A DNA stretch of 64,000 bases from Pseudoclavibacter soli DSM 23366 (GTDB lineage: Bacteria > Actinomycetota > Actinomycetes > Actinomycetales > Microbacteriaceae), in the NCBI RefSeq assembly GCF_000423505.1, contig NZ_KE384027.1, forward strand, positions 559,140 to 623,139, written 5' to 3'. The position numbers were made by a program, and so were the translations under genes. Positions within the stretch are counted from its first letter, which is position 1, and each line of letters opens with the position of its first letter. Of this stretch, positions 56,419-64,000 are shown piece by piece. The notes beneath the pieces are model-generated. The model saw only the letters and a program-made list of their open reading frames with translations, was not told the DNA's origin and did not search any database.

Positions 56419-58131
56419 GTGACCAACATCCTCAACTCCGAGACCAGGCAACAGGCGATCGACACCATCGCCTCGACAACCCTTGACGTGCTGGTGATCG
56501 GCGGCGGAGTCACTGGCGCGGGTATTGCGCTTGACGCGGCCACCCGTGGGCTGAAGGTGGCCATCGTCGAGAGCGACGACTGGGCATCAGGCACGTCGAG
56601 CTGGTCGAGCAAGCTGCTGCACGGCGGCCTGCGCTATCTCGAAATGCTCGACTTCGCGCTGGTGCATGAGGCCATTCTCGAACGCAATCTGCTGTTGAAG
56701 ACCATTGCCCCTCACCTCGCCGTGCCGGTGCCGTTCATCTACCCGCTGCACCAACCGGTGATCGAACGTGCCTACGTGGGCGCGGGCATCACTCTCTACG
56801 ACGGGTTGGCCTGGCTCGGGGGAGTGCCCGCGGTGCCGGGGCACCGCCACTTGAGCTCTCGGGGCGTGCACGAGCTGTTTCCCGGGCTCGACGCCGACAA
56901 GCTGACCGGCGGCATCCGGTATTTCGACGCACGGGTCGATGATGCGCGCCTGGTCGCCACGCTCGTGCGCACGGCCGGCCACTTCGGTGCGCGGGCCATC
57001 AGCCGGGCGCAGGTTACCGACCTCACCACCGACGAATTCGACCGGGTACGCGGAGCCGAGGTGCTCGATCGAGAGAGCGGGCAGACGTTCACCGTGCGGG
57101 CGAAGAACGTGATCAACGCAACTGGGGTCTGGACAGAACAGACCGAGTCGCTGTCGGGCGCCACCGGCGGGCTCAAGGTGCTCGCTTCGAAAGGCGTGCA
57201 CATCGTGGTTGCCCGTGACCGCATTCCGGGGCACGCCGGCATCATCTCGCAGACCGAGAAGAGTGTGCTGTTCGTCATTCCCTGGAAAGACCGCTGGATC
57301 ATCGGCACCACCGATACACCCTACGAGGGCGATTACCGCGACCCGATCGCCACCGAGGCCGACGTCGCCTACCTGATCGACCATGTCAATGAGCTGCTGG
57401 CCGCACCGATCATCCGTGACGACGTCATCGGCGCCTATGCCGGGCTTCGCCCGCTGCTGCAGCCGGGCACCAAGGCGGGCACCGCATCCACCAAGGTGTC
57501 GCGTGAACACACGGTGGCTTCGCCCGCACCCGGGCTGACCGTGATTGCTGGCGGCAAGCTCACCACGTATCGCGTCATGGCCGAAGACGCGGTCGATTTC
57601 GCGCTGGGTGCCAGCAAGGCGCGCAAGAAGCCGTCGCGCACCAAGCACACGCCGCTGCTGGGCGCGGTCGGGCTGGATACCATCGTGGCCAAGCGGCGCG
57701 AGATCGCCCGCATCTACGGGTGGGAGGCCTGGCGGGTCACCCGCCTGATCAACCGCTATGGCACGTTGCTGTACGACCTGCTCGATCTGATTGGCAGTGA
57801 GCCTGATCTCGGCGCAGAACTGGCTGGCGCTCCCGGGTATCTGCGTGCCGAGATCGTCTACGCCGTGACCAACGAAGGCGCGCTGCACCTCGACGACGTG
57901 CTCGAACGACGCACCCGAATCAGCTTCGAATACCCGGAGCGCGGTGCGGCTGCCGTCGACGAAGTCGCAGATCTTGTGGCCGCACAGCTCGGCTGGACGC
58001 CCAAACAGCGTGCTGCCGAGGTTGCGTCGTACCTCGCGCGGCGCGCGAACACCGGCACCGTTGCGGCAGATGACGAGCCCGCTCGTGGAGCCGACGAAGG
58101 ACAGACGCCTACGCCGAGCGCCGAGGCATGA
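56419..58131 (+). CDS. glpD: Glycerol-3-phosphate dehydrogenase (FAD)
   Basis: GlpD oxidises glycerol-3-P to dihydroxyacetone phosphate and passes electrons to quinone. From GTG 56419 (AAGGGA 5 bases upstream) it has 570 residues: FAD site VIGGGVTGAG at 26-35, TSSWSSKLLHGGLRYLE, PWKDRWIIGTTDTPYEGD, and GAYAGLRPLLQ. The C-terminal cap domain is complete. A TAGACT at 56364-56369 could be the -10 box. It overlaps glpK by 4 bases. Confidence 0.95.
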   Translation: MTNILNSETRQQAIDTIASTTLDVLVIGGGVTGAGIALDAATRGLKVAIVESDDWASGTSSWSSKLLHGGLRYLEMLDFALVHEAILERNLLLKTIAPHLAVPVPFIYPLHQPVIERAYVGAGITLYDGLAWLGGVPAVPGHRHLSSRGVHELFPGLDADKLTGGIRYFDARVDDARLVATLVRTAGHFGARAISRAQVTDLTTDEFDRVRGAEVLDRESGQTFTVRAKNVINATGVWTEQTESLSGATGGLKVLASKGVHIVVARDRIPGHAGIISQTEKSVLFVIPWKDRWIIGTTDTPYEGDYRDPIATEADVAYLIDHVNELLAAPIIRDDVIGAYAGLRPLLQPGTKAGTASTKVSREHTVASPAPGLTVIAGGKLTTYRVMAEDAVDFALGASKARKKPSRTKHTPLLGAVGLDTIVAKRREIARIYGWEAWRVTRLINRYGTLLYDLLDLIGSEPDLGAELAGAPGYLRAEIVYAVTNEGALHLDDVLERRTRISFEYPERGAAAVDEVADLVAAQLGWTPKQRAAEVASYLARRANTGTVAADDEPARGADEGQTPTPSAEA

Positions 58132-59669
58132 GCGCCGAACGCTACGTGCTCGCGGTCGACCAGGGCACTACGAGCACCCGTGCGATCGCGTTCGATGTGC
58201 AGGGGCGCGCGCTCGCGGTGGCGCAGCGCGAGCATGAACAGGTGTTTCCGCACCCCGGTCAGGTGCAGCAAGATGCACTCGAGATTTGGGCGAACGCGCG
58301 CGCGGTGATCGCCGAGGTCGTTGAGCGCCTCGCCGCCGACCATGGGCGCTGGCAGCCCGCGGCGGTGGGCATCACGAATCAACGCGAGACCACACTGGTC
58401 TGGAACCCGCGAACGGGCGAGCCCTGGCACCATGCCCTCGTCTGGCAAGACACCCGCACCCAGCCGATCGTCGAGCGGTTGACTGAGCGCCTCGATGAGG
58501 CAGTGATCGCCCGGCTGCGTGAGCGCACTGGGCTGCGTCTGCACCCGTACTTCTCGGCGACCAAACTGGTCTGGCTGCTCGAACATGTCGAGGGGCTGCG
58601 TGAGGCGGCCGAGCGCGGCGAAGCCGTGTTCGGCACCATGGACACCTGGATGCTGTGGAACCTCACCGGTGGAGTGAAACCCAGCCCTGGGCGCACCGCG
58701 ACGCATGCGACTGACGTGACCAATGCATCCCGCACGCTGCTGTTTGATCTGCATACCCTGGCTTGGAGTGACCAGCTGCTGGCCCTATTCGACGTGCCGC
58801 GGGGCATGCTGCCGAGCGTGCATCCATCGGTGCATCGCTTCGGCGAGATCGATGCGGCTGCGGCAGGGCTGCCCGCTGTGCTCGACGGCGTGCCGGTGAC
58901 GGGCATCCTGGGCGATCAGCAGGCGGCGGCCTTCGGGCAGACCGCTACCCGTGCCGGTGAGGCGAAGAACACCTACGGCACCGGCAACTTTCTGCTGGTC
59001 AACACCGGCGCCGACGCCACGGTGGATGCCGACGGCGGGCTGCTCACCACTGTCGCCTATCAACTTGAGGGCGAGCCTGCGGTCTACGCTCAAGAGGGGT
59101 CGATTGCGGTCACCGGATCGCTCGTGCAGTGGCTGCGCGACAACCTGGGGCTGATCGAACGCGCTGCCGACATCGAGGCGCTCGCGGCGTCCGTCGAAGA
59201 CACCGGCGGCGTCAGCATTGTGCCAGCGTTCTCGGGGCTGTTCGCCCCGCACTGGCGGGCAGATGCGCGAGGAGTCATCGTCGGTCTCACTCGCTACGTC
59301 ACGAAGGCGCATATCGCGCGGGCGGCCTTAGAGGCGATCGCGCAGCAGAGTGTTGACGTGGTCGAGGCTGCGGGTCGCGAGGTGACGGAGCTGCGCGTCG
59401 ACGGCGGGGCGAGCACCAACGATCTGCTGATGCAGCTGCAGGCAGATCTGCTCGGCGTGCCAGTGCAGCGGCTGTCAACCTTTGAGACGACGGCGCTCGG
59501 CGCGGCCTATGCTGCGGGGCTCGGGGCAGGGGTGTGGCGAGATCTTGACGAGCTGCGTGAGCTCACCGGGCTGGGGGTGCGGTTCGAGCCGATGATTGAT
59601 GAGGCGGAGCGTGAGCGTCGGCGTGCAGCGTGGCGTGACGCGCTGCCGCGCAGTTTCGGGCTGGCCTGA
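58128..59669 (+). CDS. glpK: Glycerol kinase
   Basis: GlpK phosphorylates glycerol. It has 513 residues: DQGTTSTRAI at 11-20, TNQRETTLVWN, WQDTRT, GILGDQQAAAFGQ, KNTYGTGNFLLVNTG, and RVDGGASTNDLLMQ. The ATGA overlap with glpD indicates a glycerol-use operon. No glpF transporter gene is in the window. The 180 bases after the stop show nothing recognisable. Confidence 0.96.
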   Translation: MSAERYVLAVDQGTTSTRAIAFDVQGRALAVAQREHEQVFPHPGQVQQDALEIWANARAVIAEVVERLAADHGRWQPAAVGITNQRETTLVWNPRTGEPWHHALVWQDTRTQPIVERLTERLDEAVIARLRERTGLRLHPYFSATKLVWLLEHVEGLREAAERGEAVFGTMDTWMLWNLTGGVKPSPGRTATHATDVTNASRTLLFDLHTLAWSDQLLALFDVPRGMLPSVHPSVHRFGEIDAAAAGLPAVLDGVPVTGILGDQQAAAFGQTATRAGEAKNTYGTGNFLLVNTGADATVDADGGLLTTVAYQLEGEPAVYAQEGSIAVTGSLVQWLRDNLGLIERAADIEALAASVEDTGGVSIVPAFSGLFAPHWRADARGVIVGLTRYVTKAHIARAALEAIAQQSVDVVEAAGREVTELRVDGGASTNDLLMQLQADLLGVPVQRLSTFETTALGAAYAAGLGAGVWRDLDELRELTGLGVRFEPMIDEAERERRRAAWRDALPRSFGLA

Positions 59670-59849
59670 GCAGGGTGCGCTGCAGAGAGGTGTCGCGGAA
59701 TGCTGTTATGTGGGATCAGAGTCGCACTTTATGACACCTGAACGTGGTGCACAAGGTGTGCAGCGCCGAGGTACCCGGGCCAGTGCAGCTCATGTGAGAA
59801 AGCGCAGCGAATCTCGGCACCGAAACCTCAGTCTGCTGAGAGAGCCGGG

Positions 59850-60836
59850 TCAGAGCTTGCGCAGCAGCACACGATTGACGGTGTGATCGCTGGCCTTCTC
59901 GAGAATGAGATCGGCTCGCGATCTGGTGCGAGCAATGTTCTCGCGCAGATTGGGCAGATTCACCGAGCTCCAAATCTGCTGGGCGACAGCCTCGGCCTCT
60001 TCGGCATTGAGCCCGGCGTACTTGTGAAAGTACGAGTCGGGCTTGGTGAACGAGTCATGCTGCAGTTTCATAAAGCGCTCGACATACCAGCGTTCGATGT
60101 CACTGGTGCGGGCATCTACATAGATGCCGAAGTCGAGAAAGTCGCTCACGGCCGCCTGCAGGCTGTCGGCAGGAGGCTGCAGTACGTTGAGTCCCTCGAA
60201 CACGAGTACCTGTGGGCGACGCACGACAATCTGCTCGTCGGGCACGATGTCGTAACGCACGTGAGAGTACTTGGGGGCCCGTACCTCTGGCACGCCGCTC
60301 TTGATCTCGCTCAGAAAGCGCAGCAGCGCGCGACGATCGTACGACTCGGGAAAGCCCTTGCGAGAGAGTAGCCCGCGGCGCTTGAGCTCGGCATTGGGCA
60401 GCAGAAAGCCGTCGGAGGTGACCAACGCGACGTCTGGCGTGTCGGGCCAGCGGGAGAGCAGCTCACGCAGCAGGCGTGCCACCGTCGACTTGCCGACGGC
60501 AACCGACCCCGCCACCCCGATGATGAACGGCGTGCCGTCACCGGGGGTGTGCAGAAACTGCTGGAGGCGCTGATCGAGCCCGCGGCGATTGGCCACGACG
60601 TTGTTGAGCAACAGGCTGACGGGCAGATAGACCTCGGCGACTTCGCGCAGGTCGAGAGGATCGCCGAGGCCGCGCAGCGCTCGCACGTCGCTGACGGTCA
60701 GCGGGTTGGGCACACTGGGGGCGAGCTCTGACCAAGCGTCTCGAGCAATCTGCCAGAACGGCGACGGGCGGTCGGGATGGTTATCGATGGGCGCGAATTG
60801 CAGGCGCGCCGGGGAGCCCTCGTCGTTGGTAGGCAT
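59850..60836 (-). CDS. coaA: Pantothenate kinase (type I)
   Basis: CoaA performs the first step of coenzyme A synthesis. From ATG 60836 it has 328 residues: PLTVSDVRALRGLGDPLDL, P-loop GVAGSVAVGKST, TSDGFLLPN, RKGFPESYDRRALLRFL, and the end ARTRSRADLILEKASDHTVNRVLLRKL. Two further in-frame ATGs (60845, 60848) are possible. It is divergent from glmS with 29 bases between starts, the usual arrangement in Microbacteriaceae. Confidence 0.95.
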   Translation of the reverse strand: MPTNDEGSPARLQFAPIDNHPDRPSPFWQIARDAWSELAPSVPNPLTVSDVRALRGLGDPLDLREVAEVYLPVSLLLNNVVANRRGLDQRLQQFLHTPGDGTPFIIGVAGSVAVGKSTVARLLRELLSRWPDTPDVALVTSDGFLLPNAELKRRGLLSRKGFPESYDRRALLRFLSEIKSGVPEVRAPKYSHVRYDIVPDEQIVVRRPQVLVFEGLNVLQPPADSLQAAVSDFLDFGIYVDARTSDIERWYVERFMKLQHDSFTKPDSYFHKYAGLNAEEAEAVAQQIWSSVNLPNLRENIARTRSRADLILEKASDHTVNRVLLRKL

Positions 60837-60852
60837 GACTTCCATCATGCCG

Positions 60853-60858
60853 TAAAAT
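60853..60858 (+). promoter_or_regulatory. -10 box for leaderless glmS mRNA
   Basis: TAAAAT ends 7 bases before the glmS ATG, so transcription would begin at or next to the start codon. There is no ribosome-binding site. The -35 region lies within the coaA 5' end and is weak. Confidence 0.45.
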
Positions 60859-60865
60859 TGCGGCC

Positions 60866-62716
60866 ATGTGTGGAATCGTCGGCTATGTGGGCCCAGGAAA
60901 TACTGTTGATGTGCTGCTGGCCGGGCTGCGCCGCCTCGAATACCGCGGCTATGACTCTGCCGGAGTCGCCGTGGTCTCCGACGATGGGTCGCTCGGTGTG
61001 CGCAAGCGGGCCGGCAAACTCGACAACCTGATCGCCTCGCTCGACGACGCCCCGCTCGCCGCGGGGGCCACGGGAATCGGTCACACGCGGTGGGCAACCC
61101 ACGGCGGCCCCACCGACACCAATGCGCATCCTCACCTGGGCGATGACGGCAAACTCGCGGTCATCCATAACGGCATCATCGAGAATTTCGCTCAGCTCAA
61201 GCAGCAGCTGACCGATGAGGGGTTCACCTTCGTCTCTGAGACCGACACCGAGGTCGCAGCAGTGCTGCTCGGCCGCGAATACCGCCGCACCGGAGATCTG
61301 TTTGAGGCATTTGTCGCAACGGTCGCTCAGCTCGAGGGAGCCTTCACGCTGCTGGCTGTTCACCAAGATCAGCCCGGCACCGTCATCGGCGCACGTCGCA
61401 ACTCCCCGTTGGTGATCGGCCGTGGCACCGGCGAGAACTTTCTGGCCAGCGATGTAGCGGCCTTTGTTGAGCACACGACTCATGCCTACTCGATCGGCCA
61501 AGACCAGATCGCGGTGATCACCGCCGAGTCGATCACCGTCACCGACTTCACTGGCAATCCAGTCGAGCCTGAACCTTTCGAAGTCGAATGGGACGCTTCG
61601 GCGGCCGAGAAGGGCGGCTGGAAGAGCTTCATGGCCAAAGAGATTGCCGAAGAGCCGACAGCCGTGGCCAACACCCTGTTGGGGCGCATCTCCGACGGGC
61701 AGGTGGTGCTCGACGGTCTCGACGCAATCGATGACGATGTGCTGGCCAAGATCAGTCGCATCATCGTAGTCGCCTGTGGCACCGCGTCGTATGCCGGGCA
61801 GACCGCGGCCTACGCCATCCAACGCTGGACTAACGTGCCGGTGAGTATCGAGCTCTCGCACGAGTTCAGATACCGAGACCCGGTGCTCGACGACTCGGTG
61901 CTGGTGATCGCGATCTCGCAGTCGGGCGAGACGATGGATACCTTGATGGCGATTCGCTGGGCGCGCGAGCAGGGCGCTCGAGTGCTCGCGATCTGCAACA
62001 CCCAGGGCGCGACCATCGCACGCGAGTCTGACGGCGTGGTCTACACCTACGCCGGGCCCGAGGTCGCCGTGGCCTCGACCAAGGCGTTCGTCGCGCAGGT
62101 CGCCGCACTGTACCTGTTCGGGCTTCACCTTGCCCGCGTGCGCGGCACGCTCGGCGCCGATGAGATTGCGGGGGTCACCGCTGAGCTGACCGGCCTCGAG
62201 GCCGCTGTGCAAGAGGCCGTCGAAGCCAGTGCGTCGATCCCGAATCTCGCCCATTGGATGGCCGACACACGTTCTGTGCTGTTCCTCGGCCGCAACGTGG
62301 CCTACCCGATCGCGCTGGAAGGTGCGCTGAAGCTGAAAGAGCTCGCGTACATCCATGCGGAGGGGTTTGCCGCCGGCGAGCTGAAACACGGCCCGATCGC
62401 ACTGATCGAGCCGGGCCTACCGGTGTTCGTGGTGGTGCCGAGCCCGCGTGAGGCGCCGCTGCTGCACGCCAAGGTGATCTCGAATATTCAAGAGATTCGC
62501 GCTCGCGGTGCGCGAGTGCTCGTCGTGGCCGAGAAGGGCGACACTGCGGTGCTGCCCTTCGCCGACGAAGTGATCTCGCTGCCTCTGGTGTCACCGCTGA
62601 TGCAGCCGTTTGTTGCTGTGGTGCCGCTGCAGGTGTTTGCGATGGAGCTCGCCGAGGCCAAGGGGCTCGACGTCGATCAGCCGCGCAACCTCGCCAAGTC
62701 GGTCACCGTCGAGTGA
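60866..62716 (+). CDS. glmS: Glutamine-fructose-6-phosphate aminotransferase
   Basis: GlmS makes glucosamine-6-P, the entry to UDP-GlcNAc. It has 616 residues: the glutaminase domain begins MCGIVGYVG with nucleophile Cys2, HTRWATHGGPTDTNAHPH follows, then two SIS domains (VACGTASYAGQTAAYAIQRW; ISQSGETMDTLMAIR; EGALKLKELAYIHAEGF) and the ending DQPRNLAKSVTVE. Works with GlmM at 26850. acpS begins 7 bases downstream. Confidence 0.97.
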   Translation: MCGIVGYVGPGNTVDVLLAGLRRLEYRGYDSAGVAVVSDDGSLGVRKRAGKLDNLIASLDDAPLAAGATGIGHTRWATHGGPTDTNAHPHLGDDGKLAVIHNGIIENFAQLKQQLTDEGFTFVSETDTEVAAVLLGREYRRTGDLFEAFVATVAQLEGAFTLLAVHQDQPGTVIGARRNSPLVIGRGTGENFLASDVAAFVEHTTHAYSIGQDQIAVITAESITVTDFTGNPVEPEPFEVEWDASAAEKGGWKSFMAKEIAEEPTAVANTLLGRISDGQVVLDGLDAIDDDVLAKISRIIVVACGTASYAGQTAAYAIQRWTNVPVSIELSHEFRYRDPVLDDSVLVIAISQSGETMDTLMAIRWAREQGARVLAICNTQGATIARESDGVVYTYAGPEVAVASTKAFVAQVAALYLFGLHLARVRGTLGADEIAGVTAELTGLEAAVQEAVEASASIPNLAHWMADTRSVLFLGRNVAYPIALEGALKLKELAYIHAEGFAAGELKHGPIALIEPGLPVFVVVPSPREAPLLHAKVISNIQEIRARGARVLVVAEKGDTAVLPFADEVISLPLVSPLMQPFVAVVPLQVFAMELAEAKGLDVDQPRNLAKSVTVE

Positions 62717-62723
62717 TGCGGTC

Positions 62724-63077
62724 GTGATTGTCGGCATCGGCGTTGATAACGTCAACATCGAGCGGTTTCAGGCCAAGCTCGCCGGAGCGCCCCTGCTGCG
62801 TGAGCGGCTGTTCTCACCGGCTGAGCGGGCTCAAGCACTGCGGCCCGTGCAGTTGGCGGCGCGTTTCGCGGCCAAAGAGGCGCTGATCAAGGCGTTGGGT
62901 GGCGGCGGTGAAGGGTTCGCCTTCGCTGACATCACGGTGACCAAGGATGCGCTGGGCGCGCCGCGCTTGGAGCTCGCGGGGCCCATCGGGGTCACCGCGC
63001 AGGGGCTCACCCTGCACTTGAGCATGACGCATGAGCACCCGCTGGCCACCGCGTTCGTGGTGGCTGAGCGTGGGTGA
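62724..63077 (+). CDS. acpS: Holo-[acyl-carrier-protein] synthase
   Basis: AcpS attaches phosphopantetheine from CoA to acyl carrier protein. From GTG 62724 it has 117 residues: IVGIGVDNVNIERF with Asp8, RLFSPAERAQ, and ARFAAKEALIKALGGG with the conserved Glu and Lys, ending LSMTHEHPLATAFVV. The frame is open further upstream only inside glmS. It follows glmS closely and is near alr, as in related genomes. Confidence 0.93.
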   Translation: MIVGIGVDNVNIERFQAKLAGAPLLRERLFSPAERAQALRPVQLAARFAAKEALIKALGGGGEGFAFADITVTKDALGAPRLELAGPIGVTAQGLTLHLSMTHEHPLATAFVVAERG

Positions 63078-63473
63078 GACGGCGGCTGGGCGCCGCTCTC
63101 ATCGGCTGAGGTTGTCACTGAGCTGAGGCGTACTGCATTCGGCAGACAGATTCTCGGCTTGGTCGACCTGCGAGCCGAGTCAGGGCTTGAGAGCATCGTG
63201 CGCGTGCTGCTGACGTTGGGCGGGCACAGAGTCGAGAGCCGAGTCGAGCTGCCTGACGGCACGTGGATCGATATTTTGGTCGACGGGGTGCTGGCAATAG
63301 AGCTCGACGGCTCGACCCATTTGGGGCGCGAGCAACGCGACCGTGACCGCTGCAAAGACCAGATGATCACGAGAGTGGGTCACGTTCTGGCGCAGTACAG
63401 CTCTCGGCAGCTCATTGAGCAGTGGGATGCGACGTACCACGACATCCTGCTCCGGCTGTCGGTCGCGCGGTGA
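63078..63473 (+). pseudogene. Remnant of a DUF559-type endonuclease-fold gene
   Basis: In the frame just after the acpS stop the sequence reads ELRRTAFGRQILGLVDLRAESGLESIVRVLL, then GHRVESRVELPDGTWIDILVDGVLAIELDG and RDRDRCKDQMITRVGHVLAQYSSRQLIEQW. This matches only the C-terminal nuclease part (Asp and Glu of the PD-(D/E)xK core) of DUF559 proteins such as the one at 24780. The N-terminal part is missing and the only in-frame start is TTG 63159 without a ribosome-binding site, giving 104 residues. A functional short protein cannot be excluded. Confidence 0.6.
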
Positions 63474-63637
63474 CGCATGGGGTGAGAGAGTTCTGCCGTG
63501 GTGAGCAGGGGGGGGGCGGACATTGCGCTGGGCGCGAGCGGGGCAGTGGGTGTGGGCGCAGCTCCAAGGGCATCGTCTCGAGAAGATCCTCAGCCATTGC
63601 GGCACCGCGCGTGACCATGAGTGCCACAATAGAGGCC

Positions 63638-64000
63638 ATGACTTCACTGCAAGAGGTGCGCATCGATCTCGACGCGTACCGTCGCAATCTCGAGAGCATC
63701 ATCGAACGCGTGGCTCCGGCCAAGGTGCTGGCCGTGCTGAAAGCGAACGCCTATGGGCACGGGGCGGCACAGCTCGCCCCGGTCGCCCAGGCCGCCGGGG
63801 TCGACCGCGCGGGAGTGGTCTCGCTCGACGAAGCTCTCGAGGTGCGCGCCGCGGGCTTCACCAAACCGATCATCGCCTGGCAGCACCTGCCTGGTGCCGA
63901 CTTTGCCGCCGCGGCTGCGCACAACATCACCCTCGGTCTCTCGACGGCCGATCAGTTGCAGGCCGCGGCCGACGCAGGTGCCAGCACCGTGCACCTGGCC
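63638..64000 (+). CDS. alr: Alanine racemase, N-terminal part (cut by window edge)
   Basis: Alr makes D-alanine for peptidoglycan with pyridoxal phosphate. The frame from ATG 63638 stays open to the window end (121 codons): MTSLQEVRIDLDAYRRNLESI, then AVLKANAYGHGA with Lys35 binding the cofactor, and VVSLDEALEVRAAGF. An in-frame ATG at 63617 is an alternative start. The 164 bases before it hold no gene but contain a run of nine G (63508-63516). Confidence 0.93.
   Translation, partial: MTSLQEVRIDLDAYRRNLESIIERVAPAKVLAVLKANAYGHGAAQLAPVAQAAGVDRAGVVSLDEALEVRAAGFTKPIIAWQHLPGADFAAAAAHNITLGLSTADQLQAAADAGASTVHLA

Noticed and set aside
56587-57888. Long minus-strand frame (433 codons) opposite glpD
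   Set aside because: It is the antisense of a well-supported glpD; the translation has no recognisable domain and the pattern is typical of high-GC coding shadow.
60845-62389. Long minus-strand frame (514 codons) opposite glmS
   Set aside because: Antisense of glmS with no family resemblance; explained by codon bias in the real gene.
63508-63516. Run of nine G residues upstream of alr, considered as a phase-variable tract
   Set aside because: It lies in non-coding sequence well over 100 bases before the alr start and not between recognisable promoter boxes, so no switching role can be supported.

Overview
The window comes from a high-GC Gram-positive bacterium (Actinomycetota). The gene order fusA-tuf, hemH-hemQ, S10-spc-alpha ribosomal genes, rplM-rpsI-glmM and coaA/glmS-acpS-alr, together with CpfC/HemQ-type haem synthesis and many GTG/TTG starts, points to Micrococcales, probably Microbacteriaceae. 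The species cannot be named from the sequence alone.

Layout. 1-2508 holds the end of the str operon (fusA fragment, tuf). 2660-5268 has a small MT0933-type protein, a collapsed alcohol dehydrogenase pseudogene and the coproporphyrin-dependent haem pair hemH-hemQ. 5280-20761 is one long block of ribosomal and translation/secretion genes: S10 cluster, spc cluster with secY-adk-map, then infA-rpsM-rpsK-rpoA-rplQ. The usual rpsN (S14) and rpmJ (L36) slots are empty. 20852-28205 has truA, cstA with its YbdD partner (minus strand), an AbiEi/DUF559 protein, and rplM-rpsI-glmM. 28498-31126 has a secreted NlpC/P60 peptidoglycan hydrolase and manA.

31379-46850 is a Wzx/Wzy-type surface polysaccharide locus. 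It contains a polyprenyl-phosphate sugar transferase, a fused CMP-nonulosonate synthetase/PseG-like protein, a NeuB-family synthase, glycosyltransferases, flippase, polymerase, a DUF4012 protein, a chain-length/tyrosine-kinase protein and a low-molecular-weight tyrosine phosphatase. The stretch from about 33,000 to 42,000 is visibly richer in A+T than its surroundings and looks imported. 46984-48862 has a sufC gene followed by one SufB/SufD-family gene broken by a one-base frameshift, with a DtxR/IdeR-like iron box upstream.

49156-55131 looks like a compact cyclic-di-GMP-linked exopolysaccharide module: a membrane protein with a degenerate EAL domain, a PgaC/cellulose-synthase-like GT2 synthase, a GGDEF-EAL protein and a convergent membrane-anchored SGNH hydrolase. 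The rest is housekeeping: a HAD hydrolase, a glutaredoxin, glpD-glpK, coaA, glmS, acpS, a remnant endonuclease gene and the start of alr. GlmM, GlmS and ManA would feed the amino-sugar and mannose precursors used by the envelope and polysaccharide genes.

The most notable patterns are a shared GCGACACGCC element 4 nt upstream of the -35 box of four promoters (three drive ribosomal operons), the cyclic-di-GMP/GT2 module, the NeuA-PseG fusion, the iron-box sufC-sufB pair, and a predicted branched RNA in the place where rpmJ normally lies. All calls are made by eye; no database search was run.
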